Below, piece after piece: positions 38,110 through 49,230 of a stretch of 64,000 nt of DNA (positions are counted from its first letter, which is position 1; every line of letters begins with the position of its first letter). This DNA comes from Cryptomeria japonica. Taxonomy: Eukaryota; Streptophyta; Pinopsida; Cupressales; Cupressaceae. The notes beneath the pieces are model-generated. The model was not told the origin of the DNA. It searched no databases and saw only the letters and a program-made list of their open reading frames with translations. The translations under genes were made by a program, and so were the position numbers. The stretch is from assembly GCF_030272615.1 (NCBI RefSeq), contig NC_081409.1:652334468-652398467 (forward strand), in the 5' to 3' direction.

Positions 38110-39680
38110 CGATTTTCACCAAAGTGCCCAAAATTTGTAGCTATCTCTAAATTTTGTCTTGATGTGTCTTCACCCCAGTTGACTAGATTTTTCAACTACT
38201 CAGATTTTTATGAAACAAAAATCGATTGTGGGATTTTTTGACATCTTGGATGCAATGGTGACCTCCGTTTGAGCCCAAAGTGCATAGAAAATTCACCTCA
38301 GATTGGATCCCTCAAGCATATAGATAGGAACTTGACAAAAAAGCTCTGATACCATGTAGAAGATGCTAATCAACCACAAGAGCAAAGAATCATCTACAAG
38401 AAAAACACCTATCACATAAAAGAGATCAAGCAAAATTTGTATGCTCTATAACAACCTGATAATTCTATATTATTACACAAAATAATTGAAGATTTAAAAT
38501 TGAAGGTACAATTATAATGAATGATTGATTTTCTTTATAGAAAGCAAGAGATACGTGAATCCTAAAATTAGAAGAACCAAATCGATGAAATGTAGGAGCT
38601 AAATTAAGCTTGACTACAAGATTAAAAATGCTAACTAGAAGTGCCTCTAAGTGAATTCAACCCGAAAAAAATAATAATTCTTTGATAAAATAAAGAACCT
38701 AAGTTTAGATTAAGTTAAAAAGCAATTAAAGGACCTAATTAATAAATAATTGCATATTTATCCTAAAATTACTCCAACAGTATATCCATCCCATGTATTG
38801 ACATCTAATGGGTCCATTACATTTATCACAAAGAATGATGACAAATTAAATTACAAGTTAATTATATTTCTTTCTAAAAAGAAAATTTAAATATTCAATA
38901 ACCAAATTAGTTGACATGTTAATTTTTACCTTTTTTTCCTTGGTAAAAGGTCAAATCTAAGAATAGTATTGAAAGAAAGAAGAGACAATACAAAGTATCA
39001 AAAAAAATTTAAGGTTTGATATAGAGTCCAACTTTGTTAATAAACTAAGTCAAAATTTCAAATTTTTAAGAGGATTAAGAAACTAAAATAGTAAAATTCA
39101 AGCCACTTCTAATAATCATTCTATCAAAACAAAAAAATTGATCCATACTCAGAGAAGGATCAAATTCCCAGGCGAGTTGAATGACCTACTCCTTCAAAAT
39201 TCTAGCGAGGAAGGGCAACAATCTCTATCTCTCCTGTCGAAGGGTACTCCTATTCATCTATTTCCAACTCCTACTATTCGTCGCTCGAGTCTTCACTTCA
39301 AAGGCCATCTATACCTTCCTCATGCTTGTATTTTATAATCCAATCCATTGTTTCATCCAAGTTGTCCTCAATTTCCTTGAGTAGGATTCCATCAATTGTG
39401 AAACTCATTAGCCTCTTCAAAATTTCCCAATTTCTACGAATGGATAACCTTCTGACTTCAAAACTCTCTGAATCCCAAATTTTTAGGTATGGAAATATAG
39501 GAGACATATTTCTTAATATCATCCTTGTCCTACAATGCATTAGATATAGAATACTGATTTTTTTGTCAATGCAATCCCTAAAGACGATGACTTTAATGTT
39601 AATATTTTATGCTCGTAATTTATTTTGGATTCGATAGAGTATGTATTTTTTATCATCAATATTTTGAATCATACTCTATG
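38110..39680. other. Unit B-specific segment with LTR-like joint and fold-back
   Basis: Unit A lacks this 1.5 kb between about 2545 and 2590. It contains GCTCTGATACCA at 38343-38354, the complement of a Met-tRNA primer site, followed directly by TGTAGAAG at 38355, as expected where a minus-strand LTR begins. No partner LTR is visible. A minus-strand open frame of 80 residues (39298-39540, acidic end KEIEDNLDETMDWIIKYK) has no recognisable domain. The right edge is a fold-back. Confidence 0.45.
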
Positions 39681-39742
39681 ATTTGAAACATTAATGATAA
39701 AAAATACATGCTTAACCGAATCCAAACAAAATTATGAGTATA
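39608..39742. repeat. Imperfect inverted repeat (hairpin) at a segment edge
   Basis: The left arm 39608-39670 and right arm 39680-39742 are imperfect complements of about 63 nt with a 9-nt loop. Matching pieces include GGATTCG with CGAATCC, and TTTTTTATCATCAAT with ATTAATGATAAAAAA. Only the right arm exists in unit A (about 2605-2670), so the left arm is an inverted copy. Confidence 0.8.
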
Positions 39743-39862
39743 CAATATGAATTATGGAAATCTCATAGAATTAATGTTAAGATTTTATTAACAAACTAAT
39801 AACTAAATAATTCTATTTAATGTTTGTGGAATGATAGACTTAAATAAGTAACAACTAAGAAA

Positions 39863-41986
39863 CCTGATGCATGTTCCTTTCAGGACTTTAGACCCATTAG
39901 TTTATGTAACTCGATCTATAAAATCTTTACCAAGATCATTATGTTTAGGCTTAAAAAATATCTGCCTTCTTTGATTTCGAAGAATTAGAATGGTTTTGTT
40001 CCTGGTAGACAGATTTTGGAATCTATTATTGTTGTCCATGAGAATATCCATTCTTTGTCTATCAATAAGACGCTAAACTTCTTGTTGAAGTTGGATCTCC
40101 TCAAAGCTTATGATTGGGTCAATTGGAATTTTTTGTTTTAAGTGCTTCAATCCTTTGGTTTTGGTAACCATTTCATCTAGCCTGTCAATTAGTGTGTTAC
40201 CACTCCCAAATTTTTGGTTCAGGCCAATGGTTCACCATCTGGTTTATTCTTGGCATCGAGGGGTATTAGACAGGGGGATCCTCTTTCCCCATTTCTCTTT
40301 ATTCTAATGAGTTAAGCTTTCAGCAAAATTATCCAGAGAGATGTCAAGAAGAATAATCTGAGGGGTTTACGACCTTCTTCCCAAGCTACTATTTGCTCCC
40401 AATAGCAATTTGTTGATGATATGCTTCTAATGGGAGAAATTTTGATTAAAGAAGAAAATACTATTAAAGCTATCTTGGATACTTATGAGAAAGGATCAAG
40501 GAAAAAAGCCAGTCTCTCTAAAAGCTTCATTTTCTTCATGAATACTCCCGAGCATAAAAAAATGAAGATTGCCAATATTTTGGGTTGCAAGATGGGTGTT
40601 TTTCCTAATTCGTATTTGGGTCTACCCTTGTGTGTGGGACCTACCCCAGACTTCTCCTGGTCTAGTCTGATTGATAGATTTCAAATGAAGGTGGCTGATT
40701 GGAAAGGAGCTTTGTTAAGCCAAGTTCGTAAACTTTAGTTAATTAAGGCTTCACTTCAGAAACTTCCTGTCTATGCTACGAGTCTATTTAAAATCCTGGC
40801 CAAATTTTTTGATAGAATTGAAAGTATATAGAAGCACTTCCTTTGGTTAGGTTTTGAATCCAAGAGTAGGCTTCCTTTGGTCGCCTTGGATCATGTTTTC
40901 TTGCCTAGAAATAGGGGAGGCCTGGATATTAGGCATCTGAGAGACTTTAATAAAGATTTAATAACTAAGTAGCTATGGAGATGTTTAAAGTAGAACAATG
41001 AATAGATTGATATTTTCAAGGAAAAATACCAAATTCATGGTTTCCAAAGAATTTTGGAAAATTATTCCCTCCCAACTTATGTCTCTGATCTTTGGAATAA
41101 CTTCTTCAAATCCTCTTCCATTATTTCTCAGGGAAGTCGATGGGTTCTAGGAAATGGTAGAAATATAAGGTTTTGGGGTGATTAGTGGACAGGAGAGGGA
41201 CCTTTGTCTAATTCAGTGTGGGCTTCACAATTCAAAGAGAAATGCATTAATCTAATTGAAACTTGGGTTGCCGATTATATCAGTAATGGAGTTTGGGTGG
41301 ACCTCATAACCTTGGATGATTCTTTGTCTCCTTTGTATTCTTGGTTGAACCTGATCGTTATTCCATCCTCTCTAGTGGAATATGTGGTTATATGGAATGG
41401 TTCTACCTTGAGGCATTTTTTGGTGGCAGATGCTTTCAAAATCATCACCAGGTCTTTTTCATCTCCCCCCTTTTGGATTGGAGTTTGGAATAAACTCTTA
41501 ATTCCTAAAGTTAATATCTTCTTCTGGTTATTCGTACAAAAAATGATCTCTGCCATTGATAATCTCTGTAAATGTGGGATCCCCATCACTAATATATGTT
41601 TTTATGTAAAGAAGAAGCTGAAAATGTTGATCATCTACTCATATTGTTCTTATTCTAGGGAAATATGGGCGTTCTTTTTCAACCTATGGAATATTATTTG
41701 GGTCCACCCTGATTCTATTCAGAACTTCCAATTCCAATGGAAGTGCCCTTATGACAACCATGCGATTGGTATTCTATGGAACTTATCCCTACCTCATATT
41801 GCTTGGGGTTTGTGGAAGGAAAGAAATATTAAGGTTTTCAGATATATGGAGTCCATTGCTCCTATGGTGGCTATCAGAATAAGGAATGTTATTAAGGAAA
41901 ATTTTATTAATTATTGTCCTGGTAGGAAAAATGATCCTCCTCTTGAGTCTAACCAGGAGGCATGGGATACTATCAAGCAGTGGTAG
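39863..41986 (+). pseudogene. LINE reverse transcriptase and zf-RVT region, multiply broken
   Basis: Readable motifs in order: DFRPISLCNSIYKI, GFVPGRQI, LKLDLLKAYDWVNW (catalytic Asp region), [27 protein letters not shown] (the F/YxDD box as FVDD), then PNSYLGLPLCVG and SQVRKL of the thumb. From 41204 to 41986 one frame is open for 260 residues. It contains the zf-RVT-like part FWIGVWNKLLIPKVNIFFWLF, but the Cys/His positions are partly lost. Stops occur at about 39988, 40138, 40310, 40404, 40736 and later. Confidence 0.85.
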
Positions 41987-42039
41987 ATATGTTGGAATAT
42001 ATCTATCACTGTTTATAAATTAAACATACCAGAGAGAAT

Positions 42040-42590
42040 GTTTCTTGGCCCTTCTGCGGTGGATCAAAATTAATATCGACAGGGCAGCCAAAGGAAATCT
42101 TGGGTCGGCTGGCTATGGGGGAGTGGCAAGGAACCATTTGGGTTTGCTGGTCTCTGCAGTGGCTCTCCCTTTGGGCACCCAAACTATCCATTTTGTAGAG
42201 GTCAGCGTCGCCTACATAGGACTACACATGGTGAGCAAGGAGGGGTTCAAATGGGTCTGGTTGGAAAGTGTCTCTCTTAATATTGTCAAATGCATTAAGG
42301 GATGTATGGTGCCTAGCTAGACTATTTCGGACTTAATCAAGGATTTCCTTGAAATGAGAGTTGGCCTAGAGAATTTTAAGTTATCACACATTTTTTGAGA
42401 AGGAAACAAACCGACAGATCATTTGGCCAACTTGGCGGTTGGTAACATGGCGGTTAAATGGTGGAGAGGAGAGGAAACTTTCCCAAAAACTCTGTGCAAC
42501 CTGAAAGAAATGATGTCAAGATCTTCGGCCTTTCCAATGAAATTTATGATGGGATGTGAGCCGTTGGGGTGGTATTTTGAATTATAACCA
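42040..42590 (+). pseudogene. LINE-encoded RNase H domain, broken
   Basis: Open from 42045 to 42317: RWIKINIDRAAKGNLGSAGY, then GGVARNHLG, matching the start of plant-type RNase H (K-N-D-G-A-x-KGN-G-x-AG-GG-R-x-x-G). The first catalytic Asp is present as NIDRA. The usual later Glu region reads FVEVSVAYIGL. After a stop it continues with HIF-stop-EGNKPTDHLANLAV, which covers the final His/Asp region. RNase H at the end of ORF2 is known for some plant LINE lineages. Confidence 0.8.
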
Positions 42591-42592
42591 CT

Positions 42593-44100
42593 TTGAGAAG
42601 TTTTAGAAATTTCAGTTTGCCCTATTTCTGGTTTGTTTTCCTCCTGGTTTTTCTAGAGTCTTGTTGTCTAATTTGCTCAAGCTATAGAATGGGAGGTGAA
42701 AAGAATAGGTTTGAATCTACAACCTATGATAAGTGGCAGAAGAATAAGGAGTTTTGGGAGGAAATTTTTGATGGTGGGATGGTACCTTTTTGGAGAGACT
42801 GCATGGTCATTTTGCCATTTTTACGAAAATATTTGTTAAAGGTTAGAATAAGGGTGTGCTGACTACCTTTGGTGTGGAGTTTCAAGTTAACGAAAACCTG
42901 GTTGCCACGGTTACTAGTCTAGATATGAAAGGAATAAAATTCTATATAGACCAGAAGTTGGGTGAGGAGGCTATTTCTTCCTTTTATGATAAGGAAAAGG
43001 AAAGATAGAGGGTTACAAAAATGGTGGATGGTGGCTATAACAGGAAAGAGCTGATTTCCCTCGGGGCTGATATGGTAGAATTCATCATGAGGTAGATCAC
43101 CCTAGATGGTAGATATGCTAGCATTTTCTCACATCATTTTACTATCTTAAATCATTTTAGGCATGGTATATTTATTTCTATCCCCTTCTATTTGGTTTTG
43201 TGCATGGAGAATAGTTTAGTTAAATATTTTGAAAATCAGGATAATGTTGTGATTCATGAAGGGCTTATCTTGTTGATTATGGAATATGCCCAAGCTCATG
43301 AAGTGAAACCCTCCCCCAAGGATAAAACCCACCTTTCCTCCTCTAACCCTGATGTGTTGTTGGTTTCTGATACAGAGATGGATGAGGATGACAATGATAT
43401 TGCCATGGATTAGCAGGATATCAAGGATATGGAGGACCTTGAGTATAAACCAAAGAAATAAGGGGAGCTTATGGTGACCAAGGGAACTAACAGTAGCAGG
43501 AAAATCAATCCTCCAAGGTGGGCGACAAGTAAGCTCAAATCTAGCAGCAGGAAAATGCAAGACCTGGAGCCCCCCACCAAAAAGAAAATAAAATTAACCA
43601 AATCTACTGGAAGTGGGTGGATAAGGAAATTGGATCCCTGAAAGATGGGATTAAAGGAATTGAAGAGACTTTTATGGAATCTCCTGTGCCTAGTAAAACT
43701 GAGAAATCATGAGTATGATCTAGAAAATTTATTGGGATGTGGAAACTATGAAGGTTGACCATGAGCGCAAAATTAAGAAGTTGGAAGAGGATGTGAGTGA
43801 GATCAAGGAAAACCTGAACAATCTAGTGGAAATTAGTAGGTAGGTGATGAACAATAACGCTAATGGTTTGGAAAAGAATAACTCCATGATGACTGAATAT
43901 AGAACCAGGACCATCGCCAATGACCCTCCCTTGGGGGAAAAGCAGAAAAATGATGCCTCGGAGGGTGGACAGAATGCTACTGGTGGGAAGACTAGCTCAG
44001 GTCCGTGCACTAGAACCAAGAGTCGGAGCTAAGACCAGGGAACCTCTAGATTTATCATGGAGGATTTGGAGAAAACTAATAAGACAAAAAATACTGAATT
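42593..44100 (+). pseudogene. Unnamed ORF relic downstream of the LINE RNase H
   Basis: Open pieces are 42593-42862, 43192-43413 and 43844-44032. Read across stops, the product has a domain with GRYASIFSHHFTILNHFRH (about 43110-43160), followed by FENQDNVVIHEGLILLIMEYA. A long acidic, Ser/Lys-rich, coiled-coil-like end comes after. The first domain matches the relic at 7204-7752. It lies inside the same target duplication as the reverse transcriptase and RNase H, so it seems to be part of this LINE. I do not know a function. Confidence 0.55.
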
Positions 44101-44296
44101 GATGCACTCTCTTAGTTGAGTGCTTTTCCCTATTTTTTTGGTATAGCTATTTTGGTTTTTTTGGCTTTCGGTTTGTGTGGGGTTTGTCCCCTTTTTTGCT
44201 TAGTTTTACTGTCTAGTTGGATGTTGGCCTTGGTCTGTAATACTCTAGGTTTCAAGTCCCTATAAAACCTATTTATCTTTATCAAAAACTATTAAA

Positions 44297-45800
44297 TGAA
44301 TAATTCTATTCATTTCCTATACTAAAATAATTCTATAGAAAAATGAAATTATATAAACAAATATGAGTATTTGTTATAAAAATGAAGCTTAATATAAATG
44401 GTTAAACAAAAAGAGTACACATTTTTCATTCATGATTGTAAGTGTAAGATATTAAATTATTATTTTTTTGTACAATGGACATACTATAGAGTTTTTAAAT
44501 AATTGTAAGTAATAAAATGAGAGCTAAAATATTTTGTTTATGGTTGAGCCCCTTTGAGGCATTGCAAATCCTCTTTCTAGGTTGTTCTCAACTTTTTAGA
44601 TTAAAATTTCTCCACTCTATTAGCAAGCAATAGTGTTCCCTATTTTACTACAAATATTGGTGATATTTCAACTTATGATTCAATTAAATTGTGTACTATT
44701 AAAATTAATTTTTTTAAATAAATAGGTAATTATGATCTTATGATATCTTAGAAATGGAAATTTATATGAATTGTATATAACCAATATTAGATATAGATTA
44801 TATTAAATTTATAAATTAAACTATCATTCACACTTGTAGTAAATATTTTTAATAACTACAATAGCATTATGCTAAAAATTTAATTGTAAACTTTGAAGAA
44901 GTATAGATAAATTGAGAGTTACAAAATTTAAATGTCTAATAAGAGAAAAACTAAAAGAAATATATTCTTATTTTCTATGGTTAATTTGACACATCAATAT
45001 AAATTAACACTACAACATTCACTCTGATTCCAAAATGAGGAAGGAAATACATATGTTTCTTTATATTGATAAAACAAATACAAGAAACCAAGTCATAAAT
45101 AAAGTAGAAAACTAATCTAATTTGAAATCCATATTCTATTTTAATAATCAAAGAATATCAATTCTTTATTAGTATTTGTGATCATTTTGATTTAAAAATT
45201 AATTGGATTATATGTTTTTTTTTAATAATTAAAAATTAATCAAATTAAACAATCACTAATACATTAATAAATTTGTAAATTGTTCTTTTAATTTTAGAAT
45301 ATTTTTGTTCATTCATATCTTCCTGTATTTCAAATGTTAAGATTAATACATTGGTGAAATAAATGTTCATGAAGAAAATTGAAGATTTAAATATATAAAT
45401 TATATTTAAATATGTACATATTTAATTTATGATTTTTAATCTATGTTTTATATTTTAAATTTATTTATTCATAATTAATTTGAAAAAAAATGTCACGAAA
45501 GTTTTTATCAAATATTTGAACATATTGACTCAAAGCATATGAAATAATAAATAAATATGTATGCAAATACTTTATGAACTCAAAAAAAATCAATCAAGAT
45601 TTTATGGTAGATAAATGCAAGGGTTTAAATTATGAAATTAATATAGAGTACAAGTTTTAAAAACCTAAAAAATTTGAATACCACATTTGATTAAATTAAA
45701 TAGTAAACATTAAATAGTATTAGTGATTTCTCGTTGTCACAATTTTACATTATCATTTGATCTAGATCATATCTAGATCATGTAAGCGAGATTTTCTTTT
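44297..45800. other. AT-rich intergenic DNA, unit B
   Basis: Colinear with 2790-4370 of unit A, with one copy of the 82-bp segment that A has twice. Nothing coding is visible. Confidence 0.7.
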
Positions 45801-45810
45801 TATATGTTAT

Positions 45811-46154
45811 TAGTACTTGCTGTTAGGCAATACTATTGTAATGAAAATTTATTTGTTGTGCTTATATAGTTATTAAAAAAAATTATTTAGACCAATGAAA
45901 AGCAATTATTTTTCTTTCTTTAAATTTTTTAAATCTATTTTATAATATAGATGCACAATTATTAACATTATAATTTAAAAAAATTATTTTTGTTACAAAT
46001 GATTGGCTAATATCATTTTACCTCTTATAGGCAGGTTTCTGGGAATCACCACGCATACACAATCTTGTGAATCTAAAATAAGTTCTTAAATTTTAACTTC
46101 ATTATTTGTTGTAATAGGTAGTTTTTAAAGTTAACCTATGAACAAGATAAAATA

Positions 46155-46198
<44 letters not shown>

Positions 46199-46888
46199 AA
46201 AAATATGTATTATATTCAAAATGTTCTTTAATTTATAATCAAAATAAACTAAATTTCCATATTAATTTAATCATAAAATCAAAAAAACATTAAATCTTAT
46301 AAAAAATAGGATAATGAAACTAAATCATTGTGAAAAAATCCTAAGCGACATAAAAAAATTTAATGACATTTTTTGATTTATTAATTTATTAAAAAAAAAT
46401 TAAATCATTTATTTTTTATTTTTTTTTCCAAACAAATCAATTATTCAAAGGTTTATTTTTACAACTTAAGGAATAAAATAAAAACAATATAAATTACTAA
46501 TAATATAAATTATTAATAATAATCAAAATCTTATATATTCACAAAAGGAAAAAGTCATACCTTTCATTTTAAATAAGGGAGGTTTTTTTAATATGTTATT
46601 TCTTTTTTCCCTCTATTGTAATGAAAATTCATTTGTCATGTTTAAATGGTTATTAAATATAATTATTTAGACCAATGAAAACAAAATATTTTCTTTTGTT
46701 TTATATTTTTCAACTTTTTTCTATAATATAGATGCATGTTTTTTAACTTTATAATTTACAAAAATTATTTTACTTGTAAATGATTGGCTAATATTAGTTA
46801 CAATAAACAAATATTTCTAATAATTATAACAAATATTATTATTAAACTAAAAATTATTAAGGCAAGTACTCGCCACTATGTGGCACTT
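45811..46888. mobile_element. 1.07-kb insertion with short inverted ends and internal direct repeats
   Basis: Absent from unit A at the matching place (near 4365). AGTACTTGC at 45812-45820 is matched by GCAAGTACT at 46862-46870, a 9-bp inverted repeat near the ends. Inside, 45832-46013 and 46613-46793 are direct repeats of about 181 bp (CTATTGTAATGAAAATT...AATGATTGGCTAATAT), enclosing about 600 bp with a (TA)n run. It has no coding capacity. It may be a small non-autonomous DNA transposon or a miniature retroelement; no clean target duplication was found. Confidence 0.5.
46151..46196. repeat. (TA)n microsatellite
   Basis: A run of alternating TA of about 43 bp inside the 1.07-kb insertion. 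Confidence 0.95.
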
Positions 46889-46910
46889 GTTTCTAGGTTA
46901 ATCATTTCCC

Positions 46911-46978
46911 TACATTATCATTTGATCTAGATCATGTAAGCTAGCTTTTATTTTTATATTTTATTTCATAGGTTACTC
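46911..46978. repeat. Local tandem copy of the GATCTAGATCATGTAAGC segment
   Basis: TTTGATCTAGATCATGTAAG with its flanks occurs at 45750-45808 and again at 46920-46965. Unit A has it once (about 4327-4375). The 1.07-kb insertion lies in the first copy. Confidence 0.7.
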
Positions 46979-47799
46979 ACGTGTATGAGAAGACAAATAA
47001 AAAATATTCCTATTGGAGGATTTACGTAAATATCTTCACAACATAGATTGAAATGGGGTATGAGGTATGAAGAATGACATAAGACATGGATAGAATTCTT
47101 ATTTAGATTAATTAAATTTTATTGAAGAATTTATCTAAATAACTTCACAATATAGATTTTGATAAATTGCATTGAAATCTATAGAAAAGAGTTAGAATTT
47201 CTTTAATGAAAACAAATTCTAACTTAGAATTAAAAGATTCCTTCAATAAGCATATCTAAACCAAAGTATCTTTCCTTTTAAAAACAAACTTAAATATTCA
47301 TTTAAAATCATAATTTTCATTTAATTTTTTTGGTTGTTCCCAATTCTTATTTGAATTCTACGGTTCTCAATTCTTATTTGAATTCTGTAATAAAGAAAAT
47401 GACAAAAATAAAAATAGCGAATATATTTGAAAACACTATCTCCATATGTTTTAATGACTGTTGAAGAAAAGGACATGTTGAAAATGTAGATGTTCACCTT
47501 TATTGCCTATTCAATTATTATTTCCATTCTTAGAAATAGCCTAATTCAAGAATCAGAAATGGATTTTGAACAACAAAAATAAGACAATTATTTATAACTT
47601 TTTGATATGAGTGCAAAATTATGATTAAATATTTAACCATCGAACAAAATAACGTAGGTCAATTCCTATGCATAGATTTTTATAAGAACCGATACTGCAG
47701 CAATTTTTACCATTTTTTATATTACCAAACGATTGTATTTATTTGCGTTTTCGTTTATATACAAACTATATCATTTTTCCAGATGGGAAAACTAGCATC

Positions 47800-47870
47800 T
47801 TGAAATTCTTCGATGGATAACCCATAAATTCTTCAATGGATAACCCATAAATTCTTCAATGGATAATTCC
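47800..47870. repeat. 25-bp tandem repeat upstream of gene 2
   Basis: GGATAACCCATAAATTCTTCAAT is present twice in a row, followed by a third partial GGATAATTCC. Units A and C have one full copy. It lies just upstream of the first W-box core of gene 2. Confidence 0.85.
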
Positions 47871-48090
47871 ATTGGTCAAGACTAAATGCCATTAATCACG
47901 AAAGAACCAGTAAATTCAAAGCTTATCCGCATTGGTCAAGGTCATTCATATATATTGATCAAACACGCAATGATCCGTGCATCATACGCACAAGGGTAGC
48001 CGCCATTGACTAGACCCCTGGAAGCCTAGGTTACCCTAGTTCCCGTTGTACTCTATATATACTCAATTCCAATGTTTAACATTCACAAAT
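47870..48090 (+). promoter_or_regulatory. Promoter of EG45-like gene 2
   Basis: TATATATA at 48054-48061 lies 102 bp before the ATG, the same distance as in gene 1. W-box cores are GGTCAA at 47874-47879 and 47934-47939, and TTGACT at 48006-48011. Conservation with gene 1 is high through the whole interval. Confidence 0.6.
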
Positions 48091-48155
48091 TGCAGCTCTC
48101 TTGTTCTTGAGGAGTAAGGGAATTGAGCAGGAGAATCATAGAGTCTTGGGAGAGA

Positions 48156-48796
48156 ATGGCCGGTGCAGGAATTTCTACCTTGTGGCGGGCTGTCTTCGTG
48201 ATGAGTTTTATATGGGGCTGGTATTGCTCTATGGCTGAGCAAGGAACAGCCACATATTACACTGCTCCATATGTCCGTAAGTATATTTTTAATTGTTATC
48301 GAACTCAGTGATGAGTATTGCCGTCTATGAATGACTGAACATATTGATGAAAGTTAGTCGCGGGTATTGTTGTTTATGAAGAGTTTAATAGCGTGTTATT
48401 GTTTTGACAGCATCGGCGTGCTACGGAAACGACCCCAATCAATTTCCAGCAGGAGATTTGTTTGCGGCGGCAAGCGACACAATCTGGGGTAACGGAGCGG
48501 CTTGCGGAAAACAGTACCGAATCACATGCACTGGCGCAACAAATCAGGGCGTTCTGATGCCATGCAAGAGTGGATCCATCGTCGTGAAGATTGTTGATTA
48601 TTGCCCAGCGGGATGCGCTGGCACCTTCGATTTATCTCAAGCTGCCTTCGCCGATATTGCTGATCCAGATGCTGGCAAAGTTTACATCGACTATGAACAG
48701 TAAGTTGGTGGTTGATTTTCACTCTTTCCTCTTGTTCCCCGTAATATTAATTGATATGTTCGTTGAATTATTCTTCCTTTGTTTTTCAGGGCCTGA
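48156..48796 (+). CDS. EG45-like / plant natriuretic peptide-like secreted protein, copy 2
   Basis: Exons 48156-48276, 48411-48699 and 48790-48796 encode 138 residues ending YEQA. Introns are 134 bp (phase 1) and 90 bp (phase 2, donor GTAAGT). The signal peptide includes WRAVFVMSFIWGW, with likely cleavage after SMA. Exon 2 differs from copy 1 at one residue (GVLMP for GVPMP). All six Cys and the DYCPAGC motif are kept. In this copy the base triplet after CAG at the exon 2 edge is TAA, so retention of intron 2 would lose only the last Ala. The same upstream TATA and W-boxes as copy 1 suggest similar expression. The reading frame is intact, so I take it as functional. Confidence 0.9.
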
Positions 48797-49230
48797 GCAT
48801 GCTGAACAGCCCTATTATTCCTAAATAAAACCCGCACCAAGATTAGCGGGGATAATAAATCATACCACTTTTGGTGGTTTTGTTGCTTTTGCGTTGTACG
48901 AAGCAGGCTGCCTTGAATATGCTTCGTCTTAATAACAAATATTACTGAATAATATATCTAATATCTATTGTGTCCTTCGTCCTTGGCTTAATTCGAAACA
49001 TTTCCAATTTTGAGTTCAGTAAATTCCAATCAATTAACATTAGAAGAATTAGTTCAATTTTTAAAAAAAACATTAAAAGACTTATAAGACATTTCAAACG
49101 TCTCGATAATGTTTCCGTAGTTTTCTCCTCAAGAGATAGTTGTTTAGTCTTTCAGAAATAAGTTTTTCGCTGCTTCTGACTATTTTACAATTTGAATCTA
49201 AAGGTGACACTATTGGCATTGCTAGGTTCA
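48797..49230 (+). other. 3' untranslated and downstream region of gene 2
   Basis: Conserved with the downstream region of gene 1, including TTGTACGAAGCAGG and later ACGTCTCGATAATG. AATAATAAAT near 48852 could serve as a poly(A) signal. No site can be fixed. Confidence 0.45.

Larger units (their letters stand above)
39863..44286 (+). mobile_element. Degenerate 5'-truncated LINE with RNase H and a downstream ORF
   Basis: Inserted at a place that is continuous in unit A (2775-2795). A 10-bp imperfect target duplication flanks it: AACTAAGAAA (39853-39862) and AACTATTAAA (44287-44296). The order is reverse transcriptase, zinc-binding region, RNase H, a further ORF relic, then a 3' end with TCTTTATC and A-rich tail. 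The endonuclease half is missing. Many in-frame stops throughout show it is old. Confidence 0.8.

Noticed and set aside
39298-39540. 80-codon minus-strand open frame in the unit B-specific segment as a host gene
   Set aside because: It has no recognisable domain, no conserved copy in other units, and sits between an LTR-like joint and a fold-back. It is recorded within the segment but not as a gene.
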